A stretch of 64,000 bases of DNA from positions 1-64,000 of the forward strand of contig DFNH01000024.1 in NCBI GenBank assembly GCA_002375985.1, read 5' to 3'. The stretch comes from Firmicutes bacterium UBA3572. Lineage in GTDB: Bacteria; Bacillota; Desulfotomaculia; Desulfotomaculales; Desulforudaceae. The translations under genes and the position numbers were made by a program. Shown here piece by piece: positions 59,876-64,000 of the stretch. Each line of letters opens with the position of its first letter. Positions within the stretch are counted from its first letter, which is position 1. The notes below the pieces were generated by a model that made no database searches, was not told the origin of the DNA, and worked only from the letters and a program-made list of their open reading frames with translations.

Positions 59876-60874
59876 CTACATTTCCCTGATGATCGCTTCA
59901 CCCATCTCGGCGGTGCCGGCCGTGCCGCCCAGGTCGTAGGTGAGTGTCTCCCCTTTGGTGAGCACGGCGGTCACGCCCCGCATGATGCGGTCGGCGGCCT
60001 CGGCCTCGCCCAGGTGGCGGAGCATCATCACCCCCGAGAGCACAGCGGCCAGGGGGTTGACCTTGTTCTGCCCGGCATATTTCGGCGCGCTGCCGTGCAC
60101 CGGTTCAAACACCGCCGCCTCATCACCGATATTGGCACCGGGCGCCACACCTAATCCGCCCACCAGGCCGGCACACAGATCGGACAGGATGTCCCCGTAA
60201 AGGTTGGGCATGACCAGCACGTCAAAATTCTCCGGCGCCTGCACCAGTTTCATAGCCATGGCGTCCACGATCCATTCCTCAAAGTCAATGTCCGGGTACT
60301 CCCCGGCCACCTTCCGCGCACACTCCAGGAACAGCCCGTCGGTGCATTTCATAATGTTGGCCTTGTGTACGGCGGTTACCTTGCAGCGCCCCTCACGCCG
60401 GGCAAGCTCAAAAGCAAAACGGACGATTCGCTCCGAGGCCGGCCGGGTGATCAGCTTGATACTCTCGGCCGCATCGCGCCCGCACCAGTGCTCAATACCC
60501 GCGTACAGGTCTTCGGTATTCTCCCGGACCACGATCAGGTCGATATCCTGGTACCGGGACCTGATCCCGGGCAGGGAGCGGGCCGGCCGGACGTTGGCGT
60601 AAAGGTCCAATTCTTGACGCAGGGTCACGTTCACGCTCCGAAAACCACGTCCCACCGGGGTGGTCAGCGGCCCCTTCAGGGCCACCCGGTTGGTCCGGAT
60701 GGATTCCAGCACCCGTTCCGGAAGCGGCGTGCCGTACTCCGGGATCACCGCTTCGCCGGCCTCCACCACCTCCCACGTCACGGAGACGCCGGAAGCCTCG
60801 ATCACCCGCCGCGCCACCGCCATGATTTCGGGCCCGACCCCGTCACCGGGGATTAAGGTTACTTTGTGGGTCAA
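59876..60874 (-). CDS. NAD-dependent isocitrate (or homoisocitrate) dehydrogenase-like enzyme
   Basis: This 332-residue beta-decarboxylating dehydrogenase has LIPGDGVGPEIMAVARRVIE, SVNVTLRQELDLYANVRPAR, VVRENTEDLYAGIEHW, AVHKANIMKCTDGLF and PVHGSAPKYAGQNKVNPLAA. The Ser-x-Asn-x-x-Leu-Arg segment is the isocitrate/homoisocitrate form; isopropylmalate dehydrogenases differ there. With the aconitase-like and synthase-like genes upstream, it would give 2-oxoglutarate from citrate, or 2-oxoadipate in a homocitrate route. Confidence 0.85.
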   Translation of the reverse strand: MTHKVTLIPGDGVGPEIMAVARRVIEASGVSVTWEVVEAGEAVIPEYGTPLPERVLESIRTNRVALKGPLTTPVGRGFRSVNVTLRQELDLYANVRPARSLPGIRSRYQDIDLIVVRENTEDLYAGIEHWCGRDAAESIKLITRPASERIVRFAFELARREGRCKVTAVHKANIMKCTDGLFLECARKVAGEYPDIDFEEWIVDAMAMKLVQAPENFDVLVMPNLYGDILSDLCAGLVGGLGVAPGANIGDEAAVFEPVHGSAPKYAGQNKVNPLAAVLSGVMMLRHLGEAEAADRIMRGVTAVLTKGETLTYDLGGTAGTAEMGEAIIREM

Positions 60875-60949
60875 GATAATACCCCCAGAATACAGAATTC
60901 AGAAGTCAGAAGTTAGAATGGGAACACGGAAACCGGCTCCCGCACCGGG

Positions 60950-61220
60950 CCGGAAAACGGCGACTGGCTCCTTTTTCAAAAACTTCCCTAACGCCTTGAG
61001 AGCACGAGACTGCCGGGAACCATCAGGGCGTCCTGATCGCACCTGACGCCGGAAAAAGGTGCCTGTACCCGTTTTCCGGGGCCTTTCCTTTTCGGAGCCT
61101 TATCTCCTTTTCCGGGCCGGAAAGGGGGACAGGCACCTTTTCCGGATGTCCCTTGTACCAACAAGAGATAAGCTATCTTCCGGAAAAGGAGCCAGTCCCC
61201 GGTTCCGCGTTTCCGGCCCG
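60950..61220. repeat. Dispersed inverted-repeat element between dehydrogenase and small-subunit genes
   Basis: Family arms are GGAAAACGGCGACTGGCTCC at 60952, GGAAAAAGGTGCCTGTACCC near 61051, GAAAGGGGGACAGGCACCTT near 61119 and GGAAAAGGAGCCAGTCCCCG near 61182. They form two consecutive hairpins and interrupt an otherwise compact gene cluster. No gene is seen in 60875-61227. Confidence 0.8.
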
Positions 61221-61227
61221 TCCTTTT

Positions 61228-61728
61228 TTAGTCGAGGTGGAAGCCGCCGTGTTTGCGAAAGTGGGCGGCGAGCCCGCCGTCGTTCAGGATCTTTAGCATC
61301 ACCGGCGGCAGCGGGGTGATCTTGAGTTCCAGCCCCCGCGTCCGGTTGTAAAGCATCCCGGCCGCCAGATCGACCTCCAGGCGGTCGCCCGGCCCGATAG
61401 TGCTGGTGTCACACTCTACCACCGGCAGGCCGGTATTGATGGCGTTGCGGTAGAAAATGCGCGCGAAAGAACGGGCGATCACGGCGGAGATGCCGGCGTG
61501 CTTGATGGCCAGCGGCGCCTGTTCCCGGGAGGAACCGCAGCCGAAGTTCCGTCCGGCCACGATGAAATCCCCGGGGGTGATCTTGGTGTAGAAGTTGGGG
61601 TCTAAGTCCTCCATCACGTGCCGCGCCAGCTCGGCCATGTCCAGGGTCTTGAACTTGTACTTGCCCGAGATGATGTAGTCGGTGTTGATATCGTCGCCGA
61701 AGGTATGCGCTTTACCCGCCAGCAGCAC
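61228..61728 (-). CDS. Aconitase/isopropylmalate isomerase-type small subunit
   Basis: GTG 61728, 7 bases after TAGGTGA, gives 166 residues, the usual size. GDDINTDYIISGKYKFKTLD, FIVAGRNFGCGSSREQAPLA and SFARIFYRNAINTGLPVV are LeuD/HacB swivel-domain motifs. YIISGKYKF in the substrate loop resembles homoaconitase and archaeal aconitase forms; the specificity is unsettled. It follows the large subunit by 11 bp. Confidence 0.9.
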   Translation of the reverse strand: MLLAGKAHTFGDDINTDYIISGKYKFKTLDMAELARHVMEDLDPNFYTKITPGDFIVAGRNFGCGSSREQAPLAIKHAGISAVIARSFARIFYRNAINTGLPVVECDTSTIGPGDRLEVDLAAGMLYNRTRGLELKITPLPPVMLKILNDGGLAAHFRKHGGFHLD

Positions 61729-61739
61729 TTTTGTGTCAC

Positions 61740-62996
61740 CTACTTCACGAATTCTCTGGGATCGGTGATTTTTCCGGTTATGGCCGCCGCGGCCACGGCC
61801 GCGGGCGACGCCAGGTAGATTTCGGCGTTCCGGTTGCCCATCCGGCCCTTGAAATTCCGGTTCGCCGTGGAGATCACCCGGTCCCCGTCCGCCGGCACCC
61901 CGTTGTGGGTACCGACGCACGGCCCGCAGCCCGGTGTGACCACCGCGGCGCCGGCCCGGACCAGCGTCTCCAGGGTGCCGTCGCGCAGGGCGTCCAGGTA
62001 AACCTGCCGGGAGGCGGGCGCGACGATGAAACGCACGGACGGGGATACCCGCCGGCCGCGCAGGATGGAAGCCGCCACCTGCAGATCCTCCAGCCGCCCG
62101 TTCGTGCAGGTGCCCAAAACGGCTTCGTCCACCGTCAGGCCGGCCACTTCGCGCAGCGGAACCACATTATCCACGCGGTGCGGCCGGGCAACTTGCGGTT
62201 CCAGCGTCGTAACATCGTATTCCAGAACCTTTGCGTAAACGGCGTCCGGGTCGGGGGCCACCGGCGTAAACGTCCGTCGGCCGTACCGCTGCACCCAGGT
62301 CGCCGTCTTTTCGTCCGCCTCCATGAGCCCCGCTTTGGCCCCCATCTCCACGGCCATGTTGGCTATGGTAAAGCGGGCCTCCATGGACAGGTTCCGGACG
62401 GCTTCCCCACCGAATTCGACGGACATATAGGTGGCACCATCGGCGGTAACCTGTCCGATCAAATACAGGATCAGGTCTTTGCTGTAAACCCCGGGGGGCA
62501 GTACCCCGTGACACTCAAACCGCAGCGTCGGCGGCACCTTAAACCACATCCGGCCCGATATCATGGCCGCCGCCAGGTCGGTGGAACCCACCCCGGTGGC
62601 AAAGGCGTTTAAGGCACCGTAAGTACAGGTATGCGAATCGGCACCGACCACCAGGGAACCCGGCCCCACTACGCCCGATTCCAGCATGACTTGGTGGCAA
62701 ACCCCATCGCCTATGTCGTACAGCCGGCAGCCGGTCTCCCGCGCAAAGTCGCGCATGAGCTTGTGGAGGTTAGACACGCCCTCGTTCGGGCTGGGGGCGC
62801 TGTGGTCAATCACCAGCGCCACCCGGGACGGGTCATAAAGCGCACGCCCAGCCATTTCCCGGAAGGCGTTGATAGCCAGAGGCGAAGTGCCGTCCTGGCC
62901 CATAATAAAGTCCACTTCGGCGATCACAATATCCCCGGCATACGCTTGGCGGCCGGATTTGCGGGACAGGATTTTCTCAATAATCGTCTGCCCCAT
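61740..62996 (-). CDS. Aconitase/isopropylmalate isomerase-type large subunit
   Basis: This 418-residue protein has DFIMGQDGTSPLAINAFREM, VIDHSAPSPNEGVSNLHKLM, GADSHTCTYGALNAFATGVG, VLGTCTNGRLEDLQVAASIL and TPGCGPCVGTHNGVPADGD, the last two holding the three [4Fe-4S] cysteines. It is the two-subunit HacA/LeuC-like class. Its start overlaps the upstream synthase-like gene by 20 bases. Neighbouring isocitrate-type dehydrogenase favours (homo)aconitase over leucine synthesis. Confidence 0.9.
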   Translation of the reverse strand: MGQTIIEKILSRKSGRQAYAGDIVIAEVDFIMGQDGTSPLAINAFREMAGRALYDPSRVALVIDHSAPSPNEGVSNLHKLMRDFARETGCRLYDIGDGVCHQVMLESGVVGPGSLVVGADSHTCTYGALNAFATGVGSTDLAAAMISGRMWFKVPPTLRFECHGVLPPGVYSKDLILYLIGQVTADGATYMSVEFGGEAVRNLSMEARFTIANMAVEMGAKAGLMEADEKTATWVQRYGRRTFTPVAPDPDAVYAKVLEYDVTTLEPQVARPHRVDNVVPLREVAGLTVDEAVLGTCTNGRLEDLQVAASILRGRRVSPSVRFIVAPASRQVYLDALRDGTLETLVRAGAAVVTPGCGPCVGTHNGVPADGDRVISTANRNFKGRMGNRNAEIYLASPAAVAAAAITGKITDPREFVK

Positions 62997-64000
62997 GCTT
63001 CACCCTCTTTCCAAGTCCGAAATGATCTGCGTACATATACATCAGTTCCTTGTCAAACAATGAGCGTTTGAGGGACACCGCCGCAGCCCGGATTTCCGGA
63101 AGCAGCTCCTGGGCCTGGTGCCGCGACAGGTGGATACCGTACTCGGCAAACTTGGCGCGGATGGCGGCCGTACCGGAATGCTTGCCGATGACGATCTGGC
63201 GCTGCAGACCCACCTCTTCCGGCGAAAAGGCCTCGTATGTGCCCGGGTATTTCAGGGCGCCGTCGGCGTGGATCCCGGATTCGTGGGCGAACATGTTCGA
63301 CCCCACAATGGCCTTCCAGGCCGGGAGTTCCCGCCCCGAGGCCCGGGAGACATACTCCGCCACCTCGCGGAATAGTTCGGTGTTGAAGTTAAGGTCGATG
63401 CCGTAGAGGTACTTCAGCCCCATGACCACTTCTTCCAGGGCGGCGTTGCCGGCCCGTTCGCCCAAGCCCAATACGGTAACCCCGACGTAGTTGGCACCGG
63501 CCTTGACGCCGGCCAGGGCGTTGGCCGTAGCCAACCCGAAGTCGTTGTGGGTGTGCATTTCGATGTCCAAATCGGGCACCTGGGTGCGGAGATACTGGAT
63601 GTACTCCATGGTAGTAAAAGGTTCCAAGATGCCCACCGTGTCGCAATACCGCAGGCGATCGGCCCCAGCCTCCTTGGCCGCGCGGGCGAACTGGACCAAA
63701 AACTCCGGATCGCTGCGGGAGGCGTCTTCGGCGTTGACCGACACGTACACCCCGTGTTGCTTGGCAAACACGGTGGCGTTGACCATCTGTTCCAGCACCC
63801 ACTCCCGGCTGGCCTGCAGCTTGTGTTTGATGTGGATGTCGGAAGTGGATATCGAAATGGCTACCGCATCCACACCGCAGGACAAAGAGGCTTCTATGTC
63901 CTTGATCACCGGCCGGTTCCAGCCCATGATGCTGGCCTTAAGACCGAGGGTGCAGATCTTACGGATGGCCTTCGCTTCGTCGCTACCCATCACCGGGATA
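62977..64000 (-). CDS. NifV-like homocitrate / Re-citrate synthase family enzyme (partial at 5' end)
   Basis: The frame is open to the right edge (reading IPVMGSDEAKAIRKI from the first bases), so about 40 N-terminal residues lie outside. The alpha-isopropylmalate-synthase-type barrel shows EMHTHNDFGLATANALAGVK, VTVLGLGERAGNAALEEVVM, FAHESGIHADGALKYPGTYE and IVIGKHSGT. It lacks the LeuA regulatory domain, as NifV and Re-citrate synthase do. With aconitase-like and isocitrate-type dehydrogenase genes following, Re-citrate synthase is the likely role; homocitrate synthase is the alternative. An oxygen-sensitive Re enzyme is known in clostridia and sulfate reducers. Confidence 0.8.
   Translation of the reverse strand, partial: IPVMGSDEAKAIRKICTLGLKASIMGWNRPVIKDIEASLSCGVDAVAISISTSDIHIKHKLQASREWVLEQMVNATVFAKQHGVYVSVNAEDASRSDPEFLVQFARAAKEAGADRLRYCDTVGILEPFTTMEYIQYLRTQVPDLDIEMHTHNDFGLATANALAGVKAGANYVGVTVLGLGERAGNAALEEVVMGLKYLYGIDLNFNTELFREVAEYVSRASGRELPAWKAIVGSNMFAHESGIHADGALKYPGTYEAFSPEEVGLQRQIVIGKHSGTAAIRAKFAEYGIHLSRHQAQELLPEIRAAAVSLKRSLFDKELMYMYADHFGLGKRVKHGADDY

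Overview
The window looks like a GC-rich, anaerobic, endospore-forming Firmicute of the Desulfotomaculum / Pelotomaculum / Candidatus Desulforudis type. I infer this from a sulfate-reducer-type sulfate adenylyltransferase (sat) together with SpoVS, YtrH, RNase Y-YmdB, TRAP (MtrB), a dnaE-accD-accA-pfkA-pyk chain and a dockerin-bearing protease. No rRNA and no CRISPR array is present.

Layout. 1-4.5 kb: a secreted leucine-rich-repeat protein running off the left edge, a secreted subtilisin-like protease with a C-terminal dockerin, and a decayed MazEF-like toxin-antitoxin pair. 4.7-10.9 kb: a complete pseudaminic-acid operon (pseG-pseH fusion, pseI, pseB, pseC, pseF) headed by a NusG/RfaH/LoaP-like regulator and a near-consensus promoter. 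11-20.5 kb: tRNA-Pro, sat, hom-thrB-lysC, a PflA-like radical SAM protein, a winged-helix/coiled-coil protein and guaB. 20.7-30.5 kb: sporulation and housekeeping genes (ytrH and a ytrI-like gene, spoVS, ymdB, rny) plus a radical SAM aminomutase whose substrate residues match glutamate 2,3-aminomutase. That gene lies behind a sigma-A promoter, a c-di-AMP (ydaO) riboswitch and an intrinsic terminator. 30.6-34.7 kb: a NifU-like gene with an in-frame UGA at a conserved Cys followed by a SECIS-like hairpin, tRNA-Leu, superoxide dismutase, phosphoglycerate mutase and a DedA protein. 34.7-43 kb: the dnaE-mtrB-accD-accA-pfkA-pyk run. 43.3-59.7 kb: trmL, a CoA-binding protein and a polysaccharide cluster (DUF4912, GH57 branching enzyme, nucleotidyltransferase/phosphomannomutase, GT4). 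59.9-64 kb: an isocitrate-dehydrogenase-like gene, two aconitase/isopropylmalate-isomerase-type subunits and a partial NifV/Re-citrate-synthase-like gene.

The most striking structure is an 8.84-kb integrated element (about 48,859-57,713). It splits one nucleotidyltransferase-phosphomannomutase gene into two separated parts. A large serine recombinase sits at one end, an 11-bp direct repeat marks both junctions, and matching inverted arms lie just inside. Joining the flanks at the 11-bp core restores one in-frame 819-residue protein. This is the arrangement seen in genes that are rebuilt by recombinase-driven excision, such as sigK/skin and spsM/SPbeta. The element carries a VapBC-like pair, a DUF433/DUF5615 pair, several small enzymes and fragments of an HsdR subunit, an integrase, an IS3-family transposase and a HicB antitoxin.

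A family of dispersed intergenic inverted repeats, with arms containing GGGGACAGG/CCTGTCCCC and a poly-T/poly-A run, occurs at about 22.6, 27.1, 32.1, 43.1 and 61 kb. One 29-bp version forms the 3' end of two genes. Many genes here use GTG or TTG starts; I chose starts from Shine-Dalgarno position and family length and say so in the entries.
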